DNA from: Planctomycetota bacterium
GTDB lineage: Bacteria > Planctomycetota > Planctomycetia > Planctomycetales > Planctomycetaceae
Assembly (NCBI GenBank): GCA_016872645.1
Contig: VGZH01000009.1
Location: forward strand, 1-64,000
Reading direction: 5' to 3'
DNA length: 64,000 bases
Shown here: one piece after another, positions 10,133-20,280 of the stretch
How positions within the stretch are numbered: position 1 is the first letter of the stretch
Layout: each line of letters opens with the position of its first letter
Program-made: the position numbers and the translations under genes
Notes under the pieces: generated by a model
The model's input: the letters and a program-made list of their open reading frames with translations, nothing else
What the model was told of the DNA's origin: nothing
The model's database searches: none

Positions 10133-11182
10133 ATGCGGCCGATTTTGTTCCGCATTCCGCTCAATGAATCGATCGACCTGGGACCACTCGGCAAACTGCC
10201 GGTGTTCGGTATCGGGTTGCTGCTCGGCGTGTGGCTGGCGGTCGGATTATTCTTTTGGTTTCGCGCACGTCGCGCCGGAGGCACTACGCCGTTGGCCGGC
10301 GACTTCGTGACCTTCGGTCTGGGCGGTGCCGCGATCGTGCTCGCACCGAGCATTGCCGCTCGATTCGGTCCGAATCCAGGAATTCCGATTTTTGGCTACG
10401 GGCTGATGATGTGCCTGGGCTTTGTCTCTGCAACTTTGTTGGCCGCGCGTCGAGCGACCAAGGTCGGCTTTCCTCCCGAGACGATTTGGGATCTGACGTT
10501 TTTGTTTCTGGTCTCCGGAGTCGGTGGAGCGAGACTGTTCTATTTAATCCAACATGGCGATCGAGTTTTTGCCAACTGCCGGTCCGCATTCGACTATTTG
10601 AAGGCCGCAGTCAATCTGCCGGACGGCGGCTTGGTGTTGTACGGTGGCTTGATTGCCGGAGCGGTTGTCTATTGGCGGTTCTGCCGCTCGCGAAAGTTGG
10701 AAGCCTGGAAACTCGGCGACCTGATCGTGCCGTCTGTGTTTTTGGGAATCGCGTTTGGGCGGCTCGGCTGTTTCTTTTACGGCTGTTGCTTCGGCGATCG
10801 ATGTGAACTGCCGTGGGCGGTTGAGTTTCCAGTAGACAGCGTGCCCTTTAAAGCTCAGTTGCAGCGTGGATTCTTGCCGGACGATGCGGCGGCCAGTCTG
10901 CCGATTCATCCGACTCAGCTTTACAGCGTCATCGACGGGTTGCTGCTGTGTTTGTTGACACTGGCGTACTACCCGATTCGAACACGCGATGGTTCCGTCG
11001 TCACGCTCGCGTTGCTGACTTATCCCGTGACGCGGTTTTTCATCGAGCGTCTGCGTGGGGACGAAATGGGGCAGTTCGGGACGTCGCTGACGATCGCGCA
11101 GTGGATCAGTTTGGCGATGTTCGCAGGAGGAATCGGGCTGGCCACGATGCGTCCACCGCTGCTGAGACGGTCGCCGGGTTGA
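10133..11182 (+). CDS. lgt: Prolipoprotein diacylglyceryl transferase
   Basis: GGLVLYGGLIAG, FGRLGCFFYGCCFG, HPTQLYSVIDGLLL, RFFIERLRGDE. Confidence 0.95.
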   Translation: MRPILFRIPLNESIDLGPLGKLPVFGIGLLLGVWLAVGLFFWFRARRAGGTTPLAGDFVTFGLGGAAIVLAPSIAARFGPNPGIPIFGYGLMMCLGFVSATLLAARRATKVGFPPETIWDLTFLFLVSGVGGARLFYLIQHGDRVFANCRSAFDYLKAAVNLPDGGLVLYGGLIAGAVVYWRFCRSRKLEAWKLGDLIVPSVFLGIAFGRLGCFFYGCCFGDRCELPWAVEFPVDSVPFKAQLQRGFLPDDAAASLPIHPTQLYSVIDGLLLCLLTLAYYPIRTRDGSVVTLALLTYPVTRFFIERLRGDEMGQFGTSLTIAQWISLAMFAGGIGLATMRPPLLRRSPG

Positions 11183-11252
11183 TCGTCAGACGCGGAGTTG
11201 GCATCCTGCTCTGCGGAAATCCTCTATTCGCCAGTAGGACGCACGCCTCATC

Positions 11253-11846
11253 TTGGACGAACTTCGCGCCGAACGCAGTGACCAGGAATTGATCGCCGCC
11301 GCTCTGGCACGCGACACGTCGGCCTTTGGCGAGTTGGTCGCACGCTACCAGAACCGACTGTACGGCGCACTGGTCCACATGATCGGCTCGGCGGAAGACG
11401 CGAAAGACATCTCTCAAGAAGCCTTCGTGCTGGCGTTTCAAAAGCTGGCGACATTTCGCGGCGACTCCCAGTTCTACTCATGGTTATTCCGCATCGCGAT
11501 GAACGCCTCAGTCAACTTTCGCCGCAAGAATCGTTCGCTGGGTGCGTCGATCGAAGCCACGAAAGAACGAATCGGGATCGAACCCACGGATTCGCGCCGC
11601 GATACGCAACCCGATCAACCGATGGAGCAGTCCGAACGGCAGCACATCGTCCGCGAGGCTCTGTCACAAATGACCGAAGAGTTCCGTATCCCGCTGGTCA
11701 TGGCCGAGATGGAAGAAATGAAGTACGAGGAGATTGCCGACCTGCTGAAGTGTCCGATCGGCACGGTCCGCAGCCGCATCCACCGCGGCCGCGAGGAACT
11801 CCGCGAAAAACTGCGGCGGCTGCTGAAGGACGAAGAAGAGTTCTAG
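11253..11846 (+). CDS. ECF-type RNA polymerase sigma factor
   Basis: Region 2: DAKDISQEAFVLAFQKLATFRGDSQFYSWLFRIAMN; region 4: YEEIADLLKCPIGTVRSRIHRGREELREKL. TTG start. Confidence 0.92.
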   Translation: MDELRAERSDQELIAAALARDTSAFGELVARYQNRLYGALVHMIGSAEDAKDISQEAFVLAFQKLATFRGDSQFYSWLFRIAMNASVNFRRKNRSLGASIEATKERIGIEPTDSRRDTQPDQPMEQSERQHIVREALSQMTEEFRIPLVMAEMEEMKYEEIADLLKCPIGTVRSRIHRGREELREKLRRLLKDEEEF

Positions 11847-11867
11847 AAGCATTCATTCAACCTTGCG

Positions 11868-11923
11868 CGACGCGCCAGCGAGTGGCCCGAACGCCGACGA
11901 AACGACCACTCGCTGGCACGTCG
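11868..11923. repeat. Intergenic inverted repeat (CGACGCGCCAGCGAGTGG / CCACTCGCTGGCACGTCG)
   Basis: Arms 11868-11885 and 11906-11923 pair at 17 of 18 positions; located between convergent genes. Confidence 0.85.
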
Positions 11924-11997
11924 TGCTGGTTCTGAAACGGTCGGTCGGTCGAACGCCGACGACCATGCAGACGGAAGACCACGCGTTGTCGTCCAGT

Positions 11998-12996
11998 CTA
12001 CTTTCGTGTCGCGTCCAAATAGGACGCTCGCAACAGCAGTTGCATCTCAACAAACTGAATGCGCCGCAACAGCGAGATCTGCGTCCCCTCCCCCTCTCGC
12101 AGAGCCGATTCGCACCAATCGACGAAGGCGCACGCATTCCAAAACTTTGGAGTGCCGAGTTTTTCTCGCCAACGACGCGCGGACTGCGAGCCATCGGCCA
12201 CGATCAACTCATCGGCCCGGCGAGCGAGTTCGGGAAACATCGGGTGTTGACCGACTCGACGAAACCAGTATTTCGAATTGCCGTAGTCAGGCTCCTGGCG
12301 ATGCATGATCGCGTGCCAGTAATTGCCACAGCGATGACGACCTTGATCCTCGATCGACTGCGAGTGCCGATGACTTGTCTCCGCATCGCCATGCAACAAC
12401 CACAATCCGGCGAGCACCGCCGTGGCGTCGACCGGAGACACGACTGTGCCACACACGTCGCTCAGCCTGGCCAAGCGCAGTTCATTGAACAGCCACTCCA
12501 ACTCGCGGCGCGGCGGCGAAGACAACAAGTCCGGCAAGCCACGCTCATCGAGGTCCGCAGCCTGAGCCCTCGCTTGCGCGGAAGTCCACTCGAGAGGAAC
12601 CGTCCGCACTTCCAGTCCGGAATGGCTTTTGGCAAGTTTCATCAGCGACCATTGCGGAAATGAGCTCGCGATGCTGCTGGGCATTTGCTCGGCAAGTCGC
12701 GACGGATCAAAGCCGCGCGGAAACGATTGACAGCAGGCAGCCGGCGGACGAATCGCCAAGGATGCCAAGCGATTTGGCAGCGCCGTCCAAACTTCCGCGA
12801 ACAGCCGCGTGAACCAGTAGTCACCGAAAACAATGACGATCCCTGTCGAATCGTTCCGCTTGCGGAGGGTCTCATGGATGTCTTTCCGAGCGGAATCCGT
12901 CAACCGCGCTCCCGCCGGGACGGCCGCCAATGAACCGTCCAGGTCCACGCCTGCCCTGGGGACTTCTTCCTTGCCCGATGTCTGGTCCAACGGCAT
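11998..12996 (-). CDS. Hypothetical protein with conserved HAIMHRxEPDYxNSKYWFRRVG motif
   Basis: Start trimmed to MPLDQTSGKEE; C-terminal YWHAIMHRQEPDYGNSKYWFRRVGQHPMFPEL looks like a conserved family of unknown function. Confidence 0.75.
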   Translation of the reverse strand: MPLDQTSGKEEVPRAGVDLDGSLAAVPAGARLTDSARKDIHETLRKRNDSTGIVIVFGDYWFTRLFAEVWTALPNRLASLAIRPPAACCQSFPRGFDPSRLAEQMPSSIASSFPQWSLMKLAKSHSGLEVRTVPLEWTSAQARAQAADLDERGLPDLLSSPPRRELEWLFNELRLARLSDVCGTVVSPVDATAVLAGLWLLHGDAETSHRHSQSIEDQGRHRCGNYWHAIMHRQEPDYGNSKYWFRRVGQHPMFPELARRADELIVADGSQSARRWREKLGTPKFWNACAFVDWCESALREGEGTQISLLRRIQFVEMQLLLRASYLDATRK

Positions 12997-13242
12997 TTTT
13001 TGCCTCTCAGAAATGCTTATGAAAACTATTGGCCGATCCACCAAAAGTCGTGTTGACCGGTTTTTGGGTAAGTCATATTGTCCGCCCGCCTTGGACGGAA
13101 CGAACAAGAACGAAACGTCTGAGACAACACAATTCACAATCGCCTCCCGGAAGTAGCCAGAGTCCTTCGCCCCCCTGGGACCAGCTGCTTCCGGGATTTT
13201 TCTTTGCAGGCCGACGCAACTGGCTTCGCTTTCGCTACCAGT

Positions 13243-13296
13243 ACGACGCGTGAGCGAGTTGTCAATTGATCGATCACTCGCTGGCGCTTCGTGCTA
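13243..13296. repeat. Second, less perfect copy of the CACTCGCTGGC intergenic inverted repeat
   Basis: cactcgctggcgcttcgtgct at about 13276-13296 matches cactcgctggcacgtcgtgct at 11907-11927; left arm around 13241-13260 pairs imperfectly. Confidence 0.6.
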
Positions 13297-14538
13297 ATCC
13301 AGATCGGCCAACTGGCTCGATCCATCCGATTTCGCGATGACGACCAATCCGGTCTCCGTGACTTGAAATCCTCGCTGGCGATCGTGCTCCAGGTCGTAGC
13401 CAATCTCCATCCCTTCGGGGACTTGCACTCCTTTGTCGAGGATCGCTCGACGAACGCGAGCGTGACGGCCGATGGTCACGTTGCTCAGAAGGATCGACTC
13501 GCGGACGTCGGCATAGCTGTTGATCCGCACGTTAGGGGAGAGAACCGAACGCTCGACACGTCCACCCGACACGATGCAGCCCTGGCTGATCAGACTGTCG
13601 AGAGCGAGTCCCGCTCGCGGCTGATTTTCGTACATGTCGGCAAAGACGAATTTCGGCGGCGGCAACGGAGCGTGGTACGTACGGATCGGCCACGAGGTGT
13701 CGTACAAATTGAACGGCGGCTGAACCGCGATCAGGTCCATGTTCGCCTCGAACAGCGCTTCCAGCGTGCCGACGTCACGCCAGTACTGTGCCTGATTCGT
13801 GTCCCGGTCACGGAATGGAAACGCTCGCACGCGACGCGTCTGCACGACGGAGGGGATAATGTTCTTGCCGAAATCGTGGGCGCTGTTCTGATTGGTTTCG
13901 TCGTTGCAAAGCTGCTCGAACAGAAACTTCGTGTTGAAGACGTAAATCCCCATCGACGCCAAGCAGCGACTCGGATCGCCGGGAATCGGGTTGGGAGCGG
14001 CTGGCTTCTCACGGAAGTTGACGATCCTGCGATCCGAATCGATCTGCATCACGCCGAACTGATTGCCTTCTTTGAGATCCACCGGCAAGCAGCCGATCGT
14101 CAGATCCGCTCCCGATTCGATGTGATCGCGGAGCATCTCGGAATAATCCATCTTGTAGATGTGATCGCCGGAAAGGATCAGCACGTACTTCGAGTGGGTC
14201 TTCTCGATCGAGTAAATGTTCTGATAAACCGCGTTGGCCGTTCCGGAATACCACTGCTCGCCGATCCGCTGCTGGGGCGGCAGGATGTCGATGAATTCAT
14301 CCAGTTCTCGACACAGAAACCGCCACGCCAAATTGATGTGCCGGTCGAGGCTGGCCGCCTTGTACTGGGTCAGCACCAGAATCCGTCGCAGCCCGCTGTT
14401 GACGCAGTTCGACAGCGTGAAATCAACGATGCGATAGCAGCCTCCAAAGGGAACCGCCGGCTTGGCGCGATCACGAGTCAGCGGCATCAGCCGCTCTCCC
14501 TTGCCTCCCGCCAGCAGTAACGTCACGACATCTCGCAT
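13294..14538 (-). CDS. glgC: Glucose-1-phosphate adenylyltransferase
   Basis: MRDVVTLLLAGGKGERLMPLTRDRAKPAVPFGGCYRIVDFTLSNCVNSG, GTANAVYQN, LSGDHIYKMDY. Confidence 0.95.
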   Translation of the reverse strand: MRDVVTLLLAGGKGERLMPLTRDRAKPAVPFGGCYRIVDFTLSNCVNSGLRRILVLTQYKAASLDRHINLAWRFLCRELDEFIDILPPQQRIGEQWYSGTANAVYQNIYSIEKTHSKYVLILSGDHIYKMDYSEMLRDHIESGADLTIGCLPVDLKEGNQFGVMQIDSDRRIVNFREKPAAPNPIPGDPSRCLASMGIYVFNTKFLFEQLCNDETNQNSAHDFGKNIIPSVVQTRRVRAFPFRDRDTNQAQYWRDVGTLEALFEANMDLIAVQPPFNLYDTSWPIRTYHAPLPPPKFVFADMYENQPRAGLALDSLISQGCIVSGGRVERSVLSPNVRINSYADVRESILLSNVTIGRHARVRRAILDKGVQVPEGMEIGYDLEHDRQRGFQVTETGLVVIAKSDGSSQLADLD

Positions 14539-14670
14539 CCGTAGCCCTTTTCCCGTGAGTGGCTCCAAGCGTTGCACGAGAATTATGGAGACTTCGTCCG
14601 CCGGAGCAATTCACTCACGGCTCGTTTGCCGACACCCGCGCCGTTCGCCTATTGTTCGCGCTGCGTAGGC

Positions 14671-14740
14671 CAGTCTTTCCAGGCTGACCTGAGCGCTTAC
14701 CAAAACGTCGATTGCGCAGCCCTTCAGCCTGGAAAGGCTG
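14671..14740. repeat. Intergenic inverted repeat (CAGTCTTTCCAGGCTGA / TCAGCCTGGAAAGGCTG)
   Basis: Arms 14671-14687 and 14724-14740 pair at 16 of 17 positions; between glgC and trxB. Confidence 0.85.
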
Positions 14741-14758
14741 ACCCACGAGGAGTCTCCA

Positions 14759-15820
14759 GTGTCTGATCATCTCGAACATGTCGTCATCATCGGATCCGGC
14801 CCCGCCGGCTGGGCCGCTGCGATTTATGCCGCACGAGCCAGTCTCAACCCGCTCTGTATCGAAGGGGCGATGACGGAAGAGAACCGCATCAAGGGAACGT
14901 TGCCGAAAGGCCAGCTCGCGCTGACTAGCGAAGTCGAAAACTATCCCGGCTTCCCGGCCGGCAACTTGAACGAGTACCTCAAGACGGCGATCAGCGACGA
15001 CCGCAAAATGATGCTCAACCCGGATGCCTCGCACGGCATCGACGGCCCGGACCTTGTCGAATTGATGCGGCAGCAAGCCACCAACTTCGGCACGCGAGTC
15101 ATCACCGACGACGTCGTCAACATCGATTGCCGCCAGCATCCGTTCGTGTTGCAGACGCTCGAAGGCCAAACGATCCGAGCGTTGTCCGTCATCATCGCCA
15201 CTGGTGCACGAGCCAATTACCTCGGCCTGGAAAGTGAAGACCGCTTCAAGAATCGCGGTGTCTCGGCCTGTGCCGTCTGCGATGGAGCGTTGCCGCGATT
15301 TCGCAACAAGCCGCTGGTTGTCGTCGGCGGCGGAGACAGCGCGATGGAAGAGGCCAGCTACCTCTCGAAGTTCGCCTCGAAGATTTTCCTTGTCCATCGC
15401 CGTGATGCCTTTCGAGCCAGCAAGATCATGGGGGAGCGAGTCCTCAAGAATCCGAAGATCGAAGTGAAATGGAACTCGACCGTCACCGAAGTCCTCGGCG
15501 ACGATAAGGCCGGCGTCACCGGAGTCCGCCTGCAAAGCACGGTCGATTCGTCGCAGACCGAGCAACTCGATTGCTCCGGCTACTTCTGTGCGATCGGTCA
15601 CACGCCAAATACCGACTTCTTAAAAGGCCAACTCAAACTGACCGACAAAAAATACATCGTCTGGACGACTCCGCAGCGCACCTACTCCAGCGTCGAAGGA
15701 GTCTTCGCGGCCGGTGACGTGGCTGACGATTATTACCGCCAAGCCATCACCGCCGCCGGTTCCGGCTGCCAAGCCGCTCTTGACGCCGAACGCTGGCTCG
15801 CCGCCAAGGGGTTTGAGTGA
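14759..15820 (+). CDS. trxB: Thioredoxin-disulfide reductase
   Basis: [30 protein letters not shown] active-site [46 protein letters not shown] start. Confidence 0.95.
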   Translation: MSDHLEHVVIIGSGPAGWAAAIYAARASLNPLCIEGAMTEENRIKGTLPKGQLALTSEVENYPGFPAGNLNEYLKTAISDDRKMMLNPDASHGIDGPDLVELMRQQATNFGTRVITDDVVNIDCRQHPFVLQTLEGQTIRALSVIIATGARANYLGLESEDRFKNRGVSACAVCDGALPRFRNKPLVVVGGGDSAMEEASYLSKFASKIFLVHRRDAFRASKIMGERVLKNPKIEVKWNSTVTEVLGDDKAGVTGVRLQSTVDSSQTEQLDCSGYFCAIGHTPNTDFLKGQLKLTDKKYIVWTTPQRTYSSVEGVFAAGDVADDYYRQAITAAGSGCQAALDAERWLAAKGFE

Positions 15821-15825
15821 GGCTG

Positions 15826-15868
15826 TCAGTGGTCCGTAGTCCGTGGTTGCCACTTCACGGACCACTGA
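15826..15868. repeat. Intergenic inverted repeat (TCAGTGGTCCGT / ACGGACCACTGA)
   Basis: Arms 15826-15837 and 15857-15868 are perfect 12-bp reverse complements. Confidence 0.8.
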
Positions 15869-15896
15869 TCACTCATCACTGCCAAAGGACATTGGG

Positions 15897-17051
15897 ATGC
15901 TCACGAAAGAAGGCTGCCTGACTCGTTGCGCTCGACTGTGGAACGTCGTGCCCAAAGACGTCGAATGGCTGCTGATCGCCGATCCCCGGCACGTCAAATA
16001 TCTCGCGAACTTTTGGATTCCGCCATTCAGCTTCTCCGGCGGCGAGCGGGCGTTGCTGCTGCTCGAACGAGATGGCAAAGCGACACTGCTCGGCGACAAT
16101 TTTTCGTTGAAGTCGGGAGTCGGTGAGGCGTTCGTTGACGAAGAGGTGATCGAAAAGTGGTACGACCATCAGCACTCAGTGGCAAATCGCGATCACGTTT
16201 TGTTCCGCGCCTTGCTGCAAGTCGCCGGCAAGCTGCGTGGACGCAAGGGGGCCATCGAATCGGAATGGCTGCCAGTCGGAGCACGAGACGCGCTCGGAGT
16301 CGGTGACGCCGAGTTGGTTCCCGCCGCAGTTGGTTCTTTGATCCGAAACCTGCGTCGTCAAAAAGAACCGGACGAGATCGCGCTGATGGAACAGTGCATG
16401 CGGGCCACGGAAGCCGGCCAAGCGTGGGCTCGCGAAAATGTTCGCGCCGGGATGACCGAGTTGGACGTCTTTCGCGGCGTGCAATCGACCGCTCTCCAAG
16501 CGGCTGGCCGGGCCGGTTTGATCTACGGTGACTTTCGAGTCACCAGCGGCGCGTCCCCGAAAGCCGGTGGATTGCCAACTCAGCATGTCCTGCAAAACGG
16601 CGAGCTGTTCATCCTCGATTACTCGGTCGTGCTCGAAGGCTATCGCAGTGATTTTACGAACGTGATCGCGGTCGGCACTCCGTCGCTGGAGCAACGCGAA
16701 GTCTTCGCGGTCTGTCAGCGAGCGATGGCCGCTGCCGAAAAAACTTTGAGGGCGAGTGCTCGCGCGGCCGACGTGTATGCCGCCGCGAGCGCTCAATACA
16801 AGCCGTCGTCGTTTGTCGCGAAGGGCTATGACCACCTGACGCATCATGCCGGCCACGGCATTGGTCTCGCACACCCCGAACCGCCGATCCTCGTCCCGCA
16901 ATCGGACGATGTGTTAGTGGCCGGGGACGTCGTGACGCTCGAACCGGGCCTGTACGTGGACGGCGTTGGCGGAGTTCGCATCGAACACAATTACCTCATC
17001 ACCGAAACCGGCTACCGCCGACTCAGCCACCACACGATCGCGTTGGACTAA
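15897..17051 (+). CDS. M24 family aminopeptidase (Xaa-Pro peptidase-like)
   Basis: [61 protein letters not shown]. Confidence 0.92.
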   Translation: MLTKEGCLTRCARLWNVVPKDVEWLLIADPRHVKYLANFWIPPFSFSGGERALLLLERDGKATLLGDNFSLKSGVGEAFVDEEVIEKWYDHQHSVANRDHVLFRALLQVAGKLRGRKGAIESEWLPVGARDALGVGDAELVPAAVGSLIRNLRRQKEPDEIALMEQCMRATEAGQAWARENVRAGMTELDVFRGVQSTALQAAGRAGLIYGDFRVTSGASPKAGGLPTQHVLQNGELFILDYSVVLEGYRSDFTNVIAVGTPSLEQREVFAVCQRAMAAAEKTLRASARAADVYAAASAQYKPSSFVAKGYDHLTHHAGHGIGLAHPEPPILVPQSDDVLVAGDVVTLEPGLYVDGVGGVRIEHNYLITETGYRRLSHHTIALD

Positions 17052-17136
17052 TTGGAAGTGCGGTGTGTCAGCACCGCCGTGAATTTTTGGAGCAACGGAA
17101 AGCGGCGATGCCCTGCCGCACTCCAAAGGGGAAAAC

Positions 17137-18414
17137 ATGCTCGACCTGCAATTTGTCTGTGACAATCTTGAAGCCGTCGAAACGAACTGCCGCAATCGTG
17201 GAGTGGTTGTTGATCTCAGCCAGCTCACTTCGCTGAGGGAACTGCGCAGCAAGTTGATCGTCGAAGGAGACAACCTGCGGCGTGAGCAGAAAGAAGTCTC
17301 AGCTCAGATTCCGACGACGAAGGATGCAGAAGCCAAGCAAAAGCTGATTGCCAAGGGCAAAGAACTCCGCGAAGCGATCACGGCGAACGAGAAGCAAGTC
17401 GCCGATGTTGAACCGCAGCTTCGCGAGGTGATGAGCGGCATCCCGAACATGACGCATCCGGATGCTCCGACAGGCGGGGAAGCAGACAGCAAGTGCCTGC
17501 GGATCGTTGGTGAGATCAAAAAGTATGACTTCAAGCCGCTCGATCACGTCGCGCTGGCCGAGAAACACGACCTCATCGACCTGGAGGCCGGAGCACGAGT
17601 CACCGGGCACGGCTTTTACTTCTTGAAGAACGAGGCGGTACTGCTCGAACTGGCGTTGATTCAGTACGCAGTCGAAAAGTTGCGAGCGGCCGGGTTCACT
17701 CTGCACACGACGCCGGACCTCGCGCGGCATGAGGTGCTTGAAGGAACCGGCTACATGCCGCGTGGGCCGGAGACACAGATTTATTCCGTGAACAACAGCG
17801 ACCTCGCGCTTGTCGCGACGGCCGAGATCACGCTCGGCGGCATGTTGAAGGATCAGATTCTCGACGTCGAAAAGCTGCCGCTGAAGGTCGCCGGCATCTC
17901 GCACTGCTTTCGGACCGAGGCCGGCGCTCACGGCAAGGCGACGAAAGGGATCTATCGCGTGCATCAATTCACGAAGGTCGAGATGTTCGGCTTCACCGCA
18001 CCGGATGTCGCCGAATCCGACAAGTTTCACCAACTCATCCTGAGTATTGAGGAAGGCATCTTCCAAGGCTTGGGGATTCCGTACCGAGTGCTCGACATCG
18101 CCAGCGGCGACCTGGGCGGACCGGCGTATCGCAAGTTCGACCTCGAAGCCTGGATGCCCGGCCGCGGCGCAGCGGGCGAGTGGGGCGAAATCACCTCCGC
18201 CTCCAACTGCACCGACTTCCAATCCCGCCGCCTCGGCATCCGCTGCAAGCTGCCCGATCGCAAAGGCACCTTCTTCGTCCACACCCTCAACGGCACCGCC
18301 GTCGCGATCACGCGAGCCATGATCGCCCTGCTGGAAAATCACCAGCAAGCGGATGGCAGCATCGTCATCCCGGAAGTGTTGCGGAAATGGATGGGGATTG
18401 AGCGGATTGGATGA
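17137..18414 (+). CDS. serS: Serine--tRNA ligase
   Basis: MLDLQFVCDNLEAVETNCRNRG coiled-coil N-terminus; class II motifs FRTEAGAHGKATKGIYRVHQFTKVEMF and GEITSASNCTDFQSRRLGIR. Confidence 0.97.
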   Translation: MLDLQFVCDNLEAVETNCRNRGVVVDLSQLTSLRELRSKLIVEGDNLRREQKEVSAQIPTTKDAEAKQKLIAKGKELREAITANEKQVADVEPQLREVMSGIPNMTHPDAPTGGEADSKCLRIVGEIKKYDFKPLDHVALAEKHDLIDLEAGARVTGHGFYFLKNEAVLLELALIQYAVEKLRAAGFTLHTTPDLARHEVLEGTGYMPRGPETQIYSVNNSDLALVATAEITLGGMLKDQILDVEKLPLKVAGISHCFRTEAGAHGKATKGIYRVHQFTKVEMFGFTAPDVAESDKFHQLILSIEEGIFQGLGIPYRVLDIASGDLGGPAYRKFDLEAWMPGRGAAGEWGEITSASNCTDFQSRRLGIRCKLPDRKGTFFVHTLNGTAVAITRAMIALLENHQQADGSIVIPEVLRKWMGIERIG

Positions 18415-18469
18415 TCGGCCAATGTGGCTTGGGCGGCATGTCGCGGCTTGAATTGGCGAACGACGTGGA

Positions 18470-18865
18470 TTACGCGACGGTTGGTTCCCATTTTCCTGGC
18501 ACAATGGTGGCCTCATCTTCGCCGGGCCACGGGGGCATAGTGATCGCGACGGCCATGAGTGGTTCGTCCCCGAGCGCGCGGAATTGGAAATGCGTCTTCA
18601 GCGGGATCGTGAGACAAATGCCCGGTTCCAGGGAGACGATCTCTTCGCGGTCTGCTTGCTTGCGCCACATTTCGCCTCGGCCGGACAGGCAGAACCAAAT
18701 CTCCTCGACGGTTCGATGAGTCACCGCTTTCGACGTTTGACCGGGTGACAAGTCAAAGTGAGCCATCCCGCCGCTGCTCAGTCCGAGCAGAATGCGCACA
18801 CCCGATCCATCCGGGGCGATCACATCGGGCTGAACGGGCAATCGCATGGTGCTGAACTCTGTCAT
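18470..18865 (-). CDS. Cupin domain-containing protein
   Basis: GGMAHFDLSPGQTSKAVTHRTVEEIWFCLSGRGEMWRK and PGICLTIPLKTHFQFRALGDEPL. Confidence 0.85.
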   Translation of the reverse strand: MTEFSTMRLPVQPDVIAPDGSGVRILLGLSSGGMAHFDLSPGQTSKAVTHRTVEEIWFCLSGRGEMWRKQADREEIVSLEPGICLTIPLKTHFQFRALGDEPLMAVAITMPPWPGEDEATIVPGKWEPTVA

Positions 18866-19559
18866 TGAACCGGGCCTTTGTCTGAAAATAAGTTTCGTTT
18901 GAAAACCACAGGTCGCGTCCCTCGAGTTACGAAATCGACATGACCGAAACAGAGTCCGATTCGGAATCGAACGCAATTTGCCTGGACTAGTTTCTGAATT
19001 TGAACTCGCTGGCGGAAACGGAAGGGCACCCCAAGTTCATGATTTCGAATGGGGAAGTTTGAGTGATCGGTGAAATGGAAACTCGTCGACGCCGAAAGCG
19101 GGTGGTCAATGACCTTGTCGAAGTTTGCGGTCTACGACTGACAGTGCCAAATGAAAAGTGAACAGGCAAGACGTCCGTTAGCGTTTTGATTTTGCACTTT
19201 GCGATTTTCCCCGAGCATTTTGCACTCATCAGTCATCGCTGTGTACTGCGTTCGGCTGATCGTGCGGAGCCGTGACGGCGACAATGGCTTGCGAGTGGCT
19301 TGACTGTCACCCGTCGAGCCGCAAAAGTTTGTTCCTCTTCGGCGTGCCGTTGTGAGCCACAGGGTCAGGTTTCGCGGTTCGTCGGTTGCGAGCAAACGGA
19401 TTTGATTCGTCGGTGGTCGCGCAGATGAGAGCCTTCGTGGCTCGCAGGCTGGCTGGGAACTCAGCCTGAGCGACGCCGCCTCATGCGAAGTCGTTGGCGG
19501 AAACGTCGCGCGCTTCGTGGCCAGTCTGTCGGTCGTCGCCTGGCGGCCTCGCTGGCAGA

Positions 19560-20048
19560 ATGAAGGAAACGGAATTCATGCTCGCGAGCCTGACCATGTT
19601 GTTGCTGATGGACCCCACCGTCGGCCTGCAGCCGCAGTATTTTTCGGCCAATCTGCCCACGCATTTCACCAGCTACACGCTGGCGTATCGAGAAGCTCAG
19701 CGATCCAAAAAGCCACTGCTGGTTGTACTGAATCCCGGTGAGGAAACTTCCGAAGTACCCGTGCATTTGGAGGACGTCCGCAAGACAGCGCAACGTCGCC
19801 AGCTGCTCGAACGGTTCGTGGTCGTTGAAGTCGACACTTCGACCGATCACGGCAAGGCGGTACACCAGCTGTTCGACAACAAACCGCTGCCGCATGTCGC
19901 GGTGATCGAACGCGATCAGCAATGGCAGGTCTTCCGCACCAGCCGAAAGCTGCAAGGGGAAGACTGGAACAGAATTCTGCAGACATTTCAGAACGGAGAT
20001 CGTACGGCCTCGTTGAATCTCGACATTCAACTGCAGTGCGTCACCTGA
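19560..20048 (+). CDS. Thioredoxin-like protein lacking a CXXC motif
   Basis: YTLAYREAQRSKKPLLVVLNPGEE resembles a thioredoxin_7-like strand-helix start; only one Cys, at the C-terminus. Confidence 0.6.
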   Translation: MKETEFMLASLTMLLLMDPTVGLQPQYFSANLPTHFTSYTLAYREAQRSKKPLLVVLNPGEETSEVPVHLEDVRKTAQRRQLLERFVVVEVDTSTDHGKAVHQLFDNKPLPHVAVIERDQQWQVFRTSRKLQGEDWNRILQTFQNGDRTASLNLDIQLQCVT

Positions 20049-20150
20049 CTGTGACCGCACCGCTTGCCCGTGCGGCAAGCATTTTCTGACAGGCGTAAAC
20101 ACGGAGGAATCGTTGCGGAAGGAGTCTGCGACGGGTGAAAGGATTCACCG

Positions 20151-20176
20151 AAGGGGGCGGTTGCACGCCCCCTTTT
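20151..20176 (+). terminator. Rho-independent terminator
   Basis: aagggggcg-gttgca-cgcccccttttt hairpin followed by a T-run, 100 bp downstream of the 19560-20048 CDS. Confidence 0.75.
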
Positions 20177-20280
20177 TGTTGCGCGGATGGTTCGCGTGGG
20201 GGGATGTCGGCAATAGAATCTCGCCGGTTGCAGAGTGACTTGCGGCAGTGACGCAAGTCGTCGAACTCAGAGAGGGTGCG

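Noticed and set aside
13291-14520. 409-aa plus-strand ORF
   Set aside because: Exactly antisense to glgC; composition typical of shadow ORFs in GC-rich codon-biased DNA.
14615-15601. 328-aa minus-strand ORF
   Set aside because: Antisense to trxB, which has clear family motifs.
17299-18516. 405-aa minus-strand ORF
   Set aside because: Antisense to serS; no recognisable domain.
18990-19490. Possible structured RNA or decayed gene in a 500-bp gap
   Set aside because: No tRNA-like cloverleaf, consistent frame or strong long-range pairing could be supported by eye.
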